Of a DNA stretch of 37,757 nt, positions 30,414 to 37,757 are shown piece after piece (position 1 is the first letter of the stretch; every line of letters begins with the position of its first letter). The translations under genes and the position numbers were made by a program. Location of the stretch: positions 1-37,757 of the forward strand of contig WRAX01000001.1 in assembly GCA_009779935.1 (NCBI GenBank), given 5' to 3'. The notes under the pieces were generated by a model that did no database searches, was not told where the DNA came from, and saw only the letters and a program-made list of their open reading frames with translations. The DNA is from Defluviitaleaceae bacterium. GTDB lineage: Bacteria > Bacillota > Clostridia > Lachnospirales > WRAX01.

Positions 30414-31871
30414 TTACTTAGGACGCCCAACCAGCCTGCCTTCGGAAATGGCAAAAATATCATCAATAGACATTTGGAAGGAAACATCCCGCTTTTCCAC
30501 CTTGCCCCGCACATTAAGCTTTTTCTGATGAAAGTCTTTTATATGGCGGCTAAATGGTAGATTACCAAATTCGATAAAGCGCACGGCACCTTCATTATCA
30601 CGGGCGGGGAAGGCGAGGTCTATATTATGCTTGCTGGGGGCAAAGGGAATATCCATAATGCCCGCTTCAAAAGCCCGCACACTGCCTATTGCAATGTCCC
30701 CATCGCCCATATCCAGTGTCCTGTCTATTATGGACTTGGTTTCCATTTCAATAAGGCCTGCTTCCAAATGTACATCATGCAGCTCCAAAAGGTCCTGCCC
30801 CTGTAGCATATTTACCACTTGTTTGGTGGCCTTTAAGCCTGCGGCATTGGCTTCTTTTGTGGGTATGCCCATAGCTTCGTGGGGGGTTTTTACGATAACC
30901 TTAGTAGCACCGGACAAAACCGCCGCTGCAGCCCCCCAAGATATAACACCAAAGGCCATAGCCTCGTCATGGGGAAAACCACCCATCCATTGGTGCAAAA
31001 CAGTGGTTACATGCACATCTTCAAAGCCAAATTTATCTAAATAATATCTCGTTAAATTGCGTAGGGATTTAATTGCCGCAACATCCTGTACAATATTGCC
31101 CAATTGGCCATAGCCTACGGTGATGTTTTTACAGCCCTGCTCTGCCGCCAAAAGGCTTTCTATAATCGCTACGGAATGGGAAATGCAGGGCGGCACAAGG
31201 GTGCCTGTAAGCGGCCCATAGGGTTCACGGTTGATGGTTATGCCGGCATCTTCATACTTACCCATTAGCCGGTCAACAAACTGCCAGTCAAAAATGGTCT
31301 TTTCCAGCTTAATATCCTTGGAATATGGTATATTGTAAGAAATGCCCCCGCCTTCGTAAGATGTAAAACCGCCGGCCATGGTTATAAGTGCCAAAAGGCG
31401 GGCATCGGGTGTGCCGTGGCGCACCTGCACCGGAGTTTTAACAGAATTTACTACCTGGCGGCAAATATCCACCCCATGATTAACAGCAGGAAAGCCGTTA
31501 AGCATAGAGCGGCCGTTGCGCTCGCTTTCATCAATGCCAATTTGGGCATCTTCGTAACGGTTTAGGCGGGTGTATGCATCAATGGTGCTGGGTAACAGGT
31601 CTGCAAATCCAAAATCTTCAAGATATTGTAAAAGCTCTATATGCATTTTAGGCAAAGCAACACCTGCACGGGGCTGGGTTAATGTCTTGCCCTCTGCATC
31701 CGCATCTATTAGCTTTTTGGCAAAGTTTTTAGATTCGGGTAAGGTTTTTTGATAGGCAATGCCATCGGCAATTGTTAGCCCTTCGCCTGTTTTCCAGCCT
31801 TTTAGCACCTCCTGCTCCAATTGGTTAAAAAGGTCATCACACATTTTCTTATTCTTTAGTTTGATTTCCAT
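30414..31871 (-). CDS. glmE: Glutamate mutase epsilon (catalytic) subunit
   Basis: 485 residues, the usual length for MutE/GlmE, with the RBS AGGAGGGG. It is the TIM-barrel subunit that binds adenosylcobalamin together with GlmS and rearranges L-glutamate to (2S,3S)-3-methylaspartate. Family segments seen: TQPRAGVALPKMHIELLQYL, PVQVRHGTPDARLLALITMA with GGFTSYEGGGISYNIPYSKD (substrate and cofactor contact), NREPYGPLTGTLVPPCISHS and VHVTTVLHQWMGGFPHDEAM. No truncation. It lies between an unknown gene and a pseudogene remnant in the glmS-glmL-x-glmE-mal operon. Confidence 0.97.
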   Translation of the reverse strand: MEIKLKNKKMCDDLFNQLEQEVLKGWKTGEGLTIADGIAYQKTLPESKNFAKKLIDADAEGKTLTQPRAGVALPKMHIELLQYLEDFGFADLLPSTIDAYTRLNRYEDAQIGIDESERNGRSMLNGFPAVNHGVDICRQVVNSVKTPVQVRHGTPDARLLALITMAGGFTSYEGGGISYNIPYSKDIKLEKTIFDWQFVDRLMGKYEDAGITINREPYGPLTGTLVPPCISHSVAIIESLLAAEQGCKNITVGYGQLGNIVQDVAAIKSLRNLTRYYLDKFGFEDVHVTTVLHQWMGGFPHDEAMAFGVISWGAAAAVLSGATKVIVKTPHEAMGIPTKEANAAGLKATKQVVNMLQGQDLLELHDVHLEAGLIEMETKSIIDRTLDMGDGDIAIGSVRAFEAGIMDIPFAPSKHNIDLAFPARDNEGAVRFIEFGNLPFSRHIKDFHQKKLNVRGKVEKRDVSFQMSIDDIFAISEGRLVGRPK

Positions 31872-31976
31872 GCCGCCCCTCCTGATTTGTGGGTTTTGTC
31901 TAAGTTTATTTTATCACAACCTGCGAGCTGTGTCTATGTCTGTTTTGTGGTAGGGCAAGCCTCTGCCCCTCTTATG

Positions 31977-32528
31977 TTAGGCCACTCGTTCTATGCGGTG
32001 CTTTTGGCACAATGGGTATTCTGCCAAAAACGGTTCCATTTTCAACTTCATGTCCTCAAAGGAAGTGCCGTAGAAATACAGAGCAGTATCATTTGGGCCT
32101 TGCCAGTAGCTGTACATTTGCCCGCCATCTCCCAGTAAACGGTTAAGCTCCGCTACAACATGGTTAATATCGCAGGTTTTGTACACTTCCTCTGACAATT
32201 CTGTGCCGTTAAGCCACAGGGCCAGCCCTTCTAAACAGCCTAACGGTATTGGTTCTGCTTCATCCCCGTCCAATAACAGGCGGGAACCCTTAGGTAGGCA
32301 CAGGGCTTGCAAAATCAGCATCAACTTGCCCATGGCTTCTTGCCCGTTGTTTAGGGAAATGCCAATATCACAAAGTGCTATACTGCCATCCTTTTCCATC
32401 AGTGTTCCGCCACCATCCACACTGCCAATGCCCGCCTTTTCCAGCTCCTCCATCAAAATATCTTCATAAATTTCGCCCCTGTCAAGGGGTTGTAATTTTC
32501 CGTTTATTTCCAAAGTCAAATATCGCAT
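31977..32528 (-). CDS. Conserved-looking cytosolic protein of unknown function within the glutamate mutase operon
   Basis: 183 residues, RBS AAGGAG. There is no signal peptide, membrane helix or known catalytic motif. Notable blocks: AGIGSVDGGGTLMEKDGSIA then CDIGISLNN at about 33-61, LCLPKGSRLLLDGDEAEPIP, LEGLALWLNGTELSEEVYKT then CDINHVV, and a C-terminal QMYSYWQGPNDTALYFYGTS followed by LAEYPLCQKHRIERV. The first block resembles a widespread small alpha/beta family with 'G.vdGGGt......cDi.i'. It sits between glmL and glmE with a 23-base gap to glmL, where most known operons have none. Possibly accidental, possibly an accessory factor. Confidence 0.7.
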   Translation of the reverse strand: MRYLTLEINGKLQPLDRGEIYEDILMEELEKAGIGSVDGGGTLMEKDGSIALCDIGISLNNGQEAMGKLMLILQALCLPKGSRLLLDGDEAEPIPLGCLEGLALWLNGTELSEEVYKTCDINHVVAELNRLLGDGGQMYSYWQGPNDTALYFYGTSFEDMKLKMEPFLAEYPLCQKHRIERVA

Positions 32529-32551
32529 ACTCCCACTCCTTGCTTGTGTTG

Positions 32552-33931
32552 TTATATTTCTAAAAAACTGGTCTTCATTATTTTTAAGGCTATATCAGGT
32601 TGGCGGCGGGCCAGCAAGCCCATTGCAGCCAGCGCATTTTCCTTATCCAGTAGGATTTTGGGCTTATGGGGCTTTAAGGCATTCAAATCTCGTGGGCTGT
32701 ATGCAGCTTCTTGTAAAATCGTCAACGGGTCGGGTGCGTTAATAACCGCACCACCACTACCTATGATATATTCTACACGGGTTAAATCCTTGCCTGTTTG
32801 GCTAAAAACCTCCCCTTGGGGTGTAAAAATCCGTTCCACTTGCCCTGCATGCCGTGTGGCGGACAGGCGAATGGCCCATGCCGCCAAAGCCGCATCAATC
32901 TGTGCAAACTTTTCATACTCGCCTTGCGGCAGCACATCCGGGCTGCCTTTACAAGTATCCAGCCACAGCCCAACTTCTGCGGGGTCAAAATCGCCCAGCC
33001 CGCCTTCCTCACAAATCAAATCATATAGGGCGTGCAGGCTATATCTCATACCAATATCACCCTCCACGGTGCGCTTTGCAAAGGGCTCCTGTATACCACT
33101 TATAAACGCCCCGCTTTTGGACAAACCATCCGCCATGGAATATACATCGCTGGTTGCCCCGCCCAAATCGTATGCCATAAGCTCACCAAGGCCCCGTTCA
33201 CACGCTGTGCCTTTTGATAACAGTTCACAAGCCTCAAAAACAGCTAAGGGGGTAGGTATAATCTCCATATCCATCATGGTGGCAACCTTATCCAGCCCCT
33301 TGGCAGATACAATATTTTCAATAAACAAATCCCTAATGGCCGCCTTTGTGGGGTCGATATTAAGCTTGCCAAAAGCGGGCATCACATTTTCACAAACAAC
33401 AACCCGCTTGCCGCCGGCTTCCAGCATTTTACGGGCTTCTGATGCCGCCGAACGGTTGCCTGCCACAATCACAAAAAAATTGCCCTTGGTTTTTGTTAGG
33501 GTTTCGGCATTTTGCAGCAACACCTTTTTGTTGCCCCCATCAATACCCCCCGATAGCAATACAATATCAGGCTGTATTGTGGCTATTTCTTCTATCTCAA
33601 ACTCCGTAAGCTCGTAGGAATAGGTTTTGACAACCTTGCCCCCCGCCGAAGCTGCCGCAAGGCGGGATGCTTTTGCAGTCAAATCAGGCACAAGCCCGGA
33701 TGACACGATTTTTAAGCCCCCGGCGGCGGAAGAGCAAGCCAAAGAAGCCGCAGGCACAAAATCCCCCAGCTGGGCTTTAATCCCGGCCAACGCATTGTTG
33801 TATCCTTCGGTTACATCCGTTTCGATAGTAGTAAAGGCCTTAGCAAAGGCAATAATTTCGCCCTTATCCACATCCACCGCCATCATCTTGGTGTAGGTGG
33901 AGCCAAAGTCCGTCAGCAAATAAATATTCAT
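32552..33931 (-). CDS. glmL: Glutamate mutase reactivating factor GlmL (MutL)
   Basis: 459 residues, ASKHA-type ATPase fold. Phosphate-1 motif LLTDFGSTYTKMMAVD; further signatures LACSSAAGGLKIVSSGL, PDIVLLSGGIDGGNKKVL, ELMAYDLGGATSDVYSM (phosphate 2) and YIIGSGGAVINAPDP (adenosine motif). MutL proteins exchange damaged cobalamin on glutamate mutase using ATP. The start ATG overlaps the glmS stop by one base, so the two are translationally coupled, as in Clostridium tetanomorphum (mutS-mutL-mutE). There are no missing motifs. Confidence 0.96.
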   Translation of the reverse strand: MNIYLLTDFGSTYTKMMAVDVDKGEIIAFAKAFTTIETDVTEGYNNALAGIKAQLGDFVPAASLACSSAAGGLKIVSSGLVPDLTAKASRLAAASAGGKVVKTYSYELTEFEIEEIATIQPDIVLLSGGIDGGNKKVLLQNAETLTKTKGNFFVIVAGNRSAASEARKMLEAGGKRVVVCENVMPAFGKLNIDPTKAAIRDLFIENIVSAKGLDKVATMMDMEIIPTPLAVFEACELLSKGTACERGLGELMAYDLGGATSDVYSMADGLSKSGAFISGIQEPFAKRTVEGDIGMRYSLHALYDLICEEGGLGDFDPAEVGLWLDTCKGSPDVLPQGEYEKFAQIDAALAAWAIRLSATRHAGQVERIFTPQGEVFSQTGKDLTRVEYIIGSGGAVINAPDPLTILQEAAYSPRDLNALKPHKPKILLDKENALAAMGLLARRQPDIALKIMKTSFLEI

Positions 33932-34350
33932 TATGCTTTCAAATCCTCTTCCAAGTGTTTAATGGCCAGCATGGGGTCCGTACCCGGCGGATACGCCCTG
34001 TTAATGCCCATGGCAAGAAAGCGTTTTTCCACCTCATTAAAATCCTGTTTGCCAACAACAATATTGCCGCCAACATATAGCAAAATGTTGTTAAGCCCCG
34101 CTTCATCACACTTCTCCCGCAGGCCTTTAACATCAATTTCCCCATGCCCGTAAAGGGAGGATACCAAGATGGCATCCGCATCCGCTTCCACGGCGGCTTC
34201 CACAAATTCTGTTTGTGATGCCATAACGCCCAAGTTAATCACATTAAAGCCCGCCTTGGTAAAGGTGTAATTCAAAATTTTATTTCCAACGGCGTGTACA
34301 TCCGCCCCAATTACACCGATAACCAAGGTCGCTTTGTCCTGTCCTTCCAT
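33931..34350 (-). CDS. glmS: Glutamate mutase sigma (cobalamin-binding) subunit
   Basis: 139 residues, RBS GGGAG. It is the small B12-binding subunit: [20 protein letters not shown] contains the DxHxxG motif (Asp17, His19, Gly22), whose His coordinates the cobalt in base-off mode. [46 protein letters not shown] and YPPGTDP complete the Rossmann-like fold. It is the first gene of the operon, only 20 bases after the stop of the LtaS-type gene; a promoter is not obvious in that gap, so it may lie within or before the upstream gene. Confidence 0.97.
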   Translation of the reverse strand: MEGQDKATLVIGVIGADVHAVGNKILNYTFTKAGFNVINLGVMASQTEFVEAAVEADADAILVSSLYGHGEIDVKGLREKCDEAGLNNILLYVGGNIVVGKQDFNEVEKRFLAMGINRAYPPGTDPMLAIKHLEEDLKA

Positions 34351-34369
34351 GATGCCAACTCCCTTTATA

Positions 34370-36256
34370 TTAGTCGCTAACGCTAATTACAGACAAACTT
34401 TGATGAAAATTACAATCCCCAAACCACTTGGCATGTACAAGCCCTGCAAGGGCTCTTACATGGAGCTTATCCCATACACTATCAATATACATAAAATTAC
34501 CCATTTTGTCAATATAATGATTTTCCGTTAGCCCACGGAAATATTGCTGCGCATACAACAAGTTTTGCCAATACGTGTTCTGCACTGCGCCGCTGTGGGC
34601 AACCACATTTGCTGCCAAAAAATATGCGGATACGGTTCCCCAGTCATCCCTGTTGCCGCCAAAATTGTCCCATATCAAATATGGTGTGGTAAAAAGCCGT
34701 TCCCTATCCTGCCCGTCCCATCCCCAAACATGGCGGGTGGATATAAAGCCAATTTGCTCCAAAATCCCCTGATAGGGTGCACCAATCATCGGCATATGGT
34801 CCCCAAAAAACACAACCATAGTTGGGCGGTTGCTTGCTTCTATAAAATCAATTAGCCGCCCCAGCTGCTTATCCGCATCATAAACACCCTGTAAAAAACT
34901 GTTTATCTGCACAATGTAATCTTCGGCAAGGTGGGGGTGGGTGGCATACACATCCTGGGGAAAGCCGTAATATTTGCTGCCCCAAAATTCCCAATGGTTT
35001 TGTATGGAAATGCCGAACAAAAATAGCGGCACATTATCAGCATCGGCTCGTTGTATTTCCATTATCATCCTATCTGTAAAATATTCGTCTGATATATACC
35101 AGCCTTTATGGGGGGCGTTTGGCATATCTTCTTTGGCAATAAAATATTCAAAGCCAAGGCGGGGATAAATCCTGTCACGATTGTAAAAATCCGCATAATT
35201 TGGGTGCAAAGCCACAGTGCGGTATCCTTGTTGCCGAAAAAGCCATGGCATGGCAGTGTACAGGTTGCGGTTAAAATACCGCACGGGATTGCCAAAAGGG
35301 ATGTGATAGGACCCGCCCATAAAATACACAGGCGCACCCGTTAAAAACTCCATTTCCGTATTAGCGGTGCCGCCGCCAAAAACAGGCACAACAGTTTGCC
35401 CGCTTATGCCGGCGGTTTGCAAGCGGTGCAAGTTGCTAACGGGGTTTGTGGAAAGGCTAAGCTGGTCAAACACATGCGGGTCCATAAAAGATTCACTCAT
35501 AATAACAATAACATTTGGTTTCAGGTCGCTTGGCATAACTTGGGGTGCTTGTACAAAAAAATCTTTCGCATATTCCACAAGGCCGGGCATGGCTCTGTTG
35601 TGGGCAATTTGCGCCATAGTTGCTTGATGAAAGCCCATAATAAGCCGTGTTTCCATGTACAGCATAGTGGACGAGCCACGAAAATCCTGATTAAACCCAA
35701 GCCACCCCATAGCAGTGCGGGATGAGGGCGGTAAGATAAAAGCTGCAAAAAATACAAAGGCGGACACGCCAAGGGTAATCATCCGCCTTTTTAGGGGTAG
35801 CTTAAAGCGCACAAACCATAACGGCACATGTATTAAAGCGATAACAAAACCCCATAAAATCAAGGTTCGCTCTATGGTAAGGGCATTAAAACCTGTAACC
35901 TGTAAAGCCTCCCCCGCCACAGACAGGTCCGTGGGCACAAAAACCTGCCCCGTTAAAGCAACCTTAAAATGGTTTACCACATAAACAATAACCAGCAACA
36001 AGCTAACAGGCACAAGACCCCAAAAAACCGAGCCCGTGGCAGAAGAAACAACCACGGCAAGCAGGGCGATAAATACCACCGATGCCGTAAGTGCCCCTGT
36101 CGACATATAGTTAGGTAGGGGGTTAAGCCATTCCAGCACAAAAAACAGCAAAAGCGGGAAAACAACAGCATACGCCCGCAACGCCCATTTAAGCCAAGGG
36201 GGCTGTGCAAATTCTCTTGGGGGTTTTTGTTTTTTGCCAATAAATATTTTTCTCAA
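34370..36256 (-). CDS. LTA synthase-type membrane sulfatase/phosphoglycerol transferase
   Basis: 628 residues, TTG start with AAGGGTGG upstream. About five membrane helices in the first 190 residues are followed by an extracellular sulfatase-fold domain. Motifs: [16 protein letters not shown] (metal Glu), [15 protein letters not shown] (nucleophile Thr), [12 protein letters not shown] and [10 protein letters not shown] (metal Asp/His). This matches LtaS/YfnI enzymes that polymerise or transfer glycerol-phosphate from phosphatidylglycerol onto lipoteichoic acid; in Clostridia, paralogues modify other polymers. It starts four bases after the stop of the transglutaminase-like gene, so the two are one unit; glmS follows after 20 bases. 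Confidence 0.9.
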   Translation of the reverse strand: MRKIFIGKKQKPPREFAQPPWLKWALRAYAVVFPLLLFFVLEWLNPLPNYMSTGALTASVVFIALLAVVVSSATGSVFWGLVPVSLLLVIVYVVNHFKVALTGQVFVPTDLSVAGEALQVTGFNALTIERTLILWGFVIALIHVPLWFVRFKLPLKRRMITLGVSAFVFFAAFILPPSSRTAMGWLGFNQDFRGSSTMLYMETRLIMGFHQATMAQIAHNRAMPGLVEYAKDFFVQAPQVMPSDLKPNVIVIMSESFMDPHVFDQLSLSTNPVSNLHRLQTAGISGQTVVPVFGGGTANTEMEFLTGAPVYFMGGSYHIPFGNPVRYFNRNLYTAMPWLFRQQGYRTVALHPNYADFYNRDRIYPRLGFEYFIAKEDMPNAPHKGWYISDEYFTDRMIMEIQRADADNVPLFLFGISIQNHWEFWGSKYYGFPQDVYATHPHLAEDYIVQINSFLQGVYDADKQLGRLIDFIEASNRPTMVVFFGDHMPMIGAPYQGILEQIGFISTRHVWGWDGQDRERLFTTPYLIWDNFGGNRDDWGTVSAYFLAANVVAHSGAVQNTYWQNLLYAQQYFRGLTENHYIDKMGNFMYIDSVWDKLHVRALAGLVHAKWFGDCNFHQSLSVISVSD

Positions 36257-36260
36257 AAAA

Positions 36261-37757
36261 TTAATCCACCCTTCTCACGTGGGGTATCCGCATCAGTTTA
36301 TATCCACAGTATTTCCAAAACCCTACAGTTTCTTTCAGCTTAAAATCCAGCATAAACAGGGTGTTGCGCATAATTTCCTTTTCCTTATCACCTATGGGGT
36401 GGGGGCTGTATTTGGCACGGTACAATATGTGGGTAATATCCTCCAAACGCACTTTGTTGTTTTCAAATCCCGCCCGATAGCCCAGGCGTCGGGCAAAAAT
36501 CAGGGGTGTGTCCCCCTCATCAGCACGTAGGTCTAAACATTCCAAGTATCGCAAAATACGTGTATAATAAGCCAATGCGGCAACCCTGCCATCCGACTTG
36601 CAAAGCCTTCTAAACCGCAGCTCGGATAAAATAAGGCGCAATAGCATAAACAGGGCGACCAAGCCACCCGCCCCCATGGTTGCCGTAAGCAAAAGTTCCC
36701 TTATGCTCATGGGTGCGGCTTGGTTTGGGGGCTCGTCATACCCTTCTTCATATGCAGATGAGTCTATAATTATAGATGTGCCGCCATCGCCTTCGGGTAT
36801 AAACCAATAATCCTCAAAAAAGCCCCAATCTGCCCCGTCCAGCTCTAAATAGTCCCAAAAGCCGGGGGTTGTTTGGGTTTGCGGGGTTTGCCAGCCAAAA
36901 ACGGCCTCCGGTGGGGTGGCTTCAAATAGCTGCCAACCAAAGCCTTCAAAGTAAACTTCGCCCCAGGCATGTCCCATGCGGTTTACCACATCAATATACC
37001 CATCCGCATCAGGTTGGTTGGGCACCATAAAACCCTCCACATATCGTGCAGGTATGCCAAGGCTGCGCACCATAACCACAAATGCCGTGGCAAAATGAAC
37101 ACAATAACCCTCACGGGCATCAAACAAAAACCAATCCACAAAATCCCGCCCCTGTGGGGTATCGCCCGGGGTTAGGGTGTATGTGTATCCCCCATGCCAA
37201 CGTAGATAGTCTGCAATCATCGTAGCCCGTTGAAAATCATTTTCGGCATGGTAAGTTATGCGCTGTGCCAAATCACGCACCCTTGCGGGTATGGCCGGCA
37301 GCCCGGTATATGCTTCATAAATCCAATTGGCATGTTGGGCAAGATAGTACAGTAAATGGGTGTACAAAATAACATTGCCGCCCACATTAAAGTTAAGCAT
37401 ATGCCGTGGAAAGTTGGAATAAACAGTGTTGCGCAGTGCATCTTCAAAAACCCCACGACGGCTTGCCGCCATTAAGGCTGTTTTGTCCACTTCCCCTGCC
37501 AAGGCACTGTGGCGCACTGTATACCCTGCCCCGCCACGCATCATGGTGGATGACATTATGGCACCGCCCGCTTCCCGCACAGGGTCCAAATTACCATCAC
37601 CTTCCACACCTGCAAAAATACCCCGACTAAACACGTTATAGGAGCGGAAAGCATGCTCCACCGCCGTATACCTGTAATGCAGGTTCGCAAAAACAATTTG
37701 GGAAATATCCCCTATCCTATAACGACCTGCAAGGCGGTGTGGCGTGCCCCAACGGCT
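36261..37757 (-). CDS. Transglutaminase-like membrane protein (TgpA type), 5' end outside window
   Basis: The frame is open to the window edge, giving at least 498 codons; the N-terminal membrane helices expected for TgpA-like proteins are beyond it. The visible part has an outward domain with the transglutaminase core: EGYCVHFATAFVVMVRSLGI then PARYVEGF (nucleophile Cys), NRMGHAWGEVYFEGFGW (His) and QLFEATPPEA, where the usual Asp is replaced by Glu. Then come a linker, a membrane helix (ATMGAGGLVALFMLLRLILS) and a cytosolic tail with DUF4129-like helices (CLDLRADEGDTPLIFARRLG). The operon with the LtaS-type gene suggests envelope maintenance. An ATG at 37661 is internal. Confidence 0.85.
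   Translation of the reverse strand, partial: SRWGTPHRLAGRYRIGDISQIVFANLHYRYTAVEHAFRSYNVFSRGIFAGVEGDGNLDPVREAGGAIMSSTMMRGGAGYTVRHSALAGEVDKTALMAASRRGVFEDALRNTVYSNFPRHMLNFNVGGNVILYTHLLYYLAQHANWIYEAYTGLPAIPARVRDLAQRITYHAENDFQRATMIADYLRWHGGYTYTLTPGDTPQGRDFVDWFLFDAREGYCVHFATAFVVMVRSLGIPARYVEGFMVPNQPDADGYIDVVNRMGHAWGEVYFEGFGWQLFEATPPEAVFGWQTPQTQTTPGFWDYLELDGADWGFFEDYWFIPEGDGGTSIIIDSSAYEEGYDEPPNQAAPMSIRELLLTATMGAGGLVALFMLLRLILSELRFRRLCKSDGRVAALAYYTRILRYLECLDLRADEGDTPLIFARRLGYRAGFENNKVRLEDITHILYRAKYSPHPIGDKEKEIMRNTLFMLDFKLKETVGFWKYCGYKLMRIPHVRRVD

Noticed and set aside
32544-33617. 357-codon plus-strand frame opposite glmL
   Set aside because: Antisense shadow; glmL has complete ATPase motifs and coupled translation.
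1-37757. CRISPR array or IS element
   Set aside because: No regularly spaced identical repeats and no transposase-like frames were seen.

Overview
The window looks like a chromosome segment of an endospore-forming, amino-acid-fermenting member of the Clostridia. The evidence is spoIIR, diaminopimelate epimerase, an LTA-synthase-type enzyme, SLH surface proteins, Obg and YhbY, strong AGGAGG-type ribosome binding sites, and an adenosylcobalamin glutamate mutase / methylaspartate ammonia-lyase operon. The genus cannot be fixed from the sequence alone.

Layout. 1-5440: the end of a chemoreceptor, a large hybrid histidine kinase with tandem PAS repeats, a transglutaminase-like protein and a frameshifted small gene. 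5564-5724: a CAT-anticodon tRNA with its promoter and terminator. 5834-15541: a mobile element of about 9.7 kb inserted at the 3' end of guaA (GMP synthase). It carries a HigB/HigA-like toxin-antitoxin pair, a zinc-ribbon protein, a surface-protein cargo operon (SLH-DUF4352 protein, DUF4352 lipoprotein, small membrane protein) with a divergent XRE regulator, a broken vapE-type helicase gene, an excisionase-like protein, a repressor with face-to-face promoters, and a frameshifted tyrosine integrase. A second copy of the guaA end, coding for VEWE-stop, lies at the far end of the element. Arm-like direct repeats flank it on the inside.

15525-18342 (minus strand): SDR, dapF and guaA. The GMP synthase has lost most of its glutaminase domain, including the nucleophile-elbow cysteine, and is predicted to use ammonia directly. 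18433-20772: spoIIR, a PrsW-type protease, a Nudix hydrolase and a small charged membrane protein, separated by large hairpins. 20797-22282 (minus): an LSm-like small protein and an AbiH phage-defence protein. 22462-27793: a DUF554 membrane protein, obgE, an APH-like phosphotransferase, yhbY, a secreted SNase-like/helix-hairpin-helix repeat protein and a FliS-like protein.

27829-37757 (minus): two tandem GNAT paralogues, then the glutamate fermentation operon glmS-glmL-unknown-glmE-(Uma2-like remnant)-mal, which turns glutamate into mesaconate plus ammonia. Upstream and co-directional lie an LtaS-type sulfatase and a transglutaminase/TgpA-like membrane protein that runs off the window.

The observations most worth following are the glutaminase-less GMP synthase beside a guaA-targeting element, the integrase with an HTH-like insertion, the SLH/DUF4352 cargo with its palindromic operator, and the SNase-HhH repeat protein.
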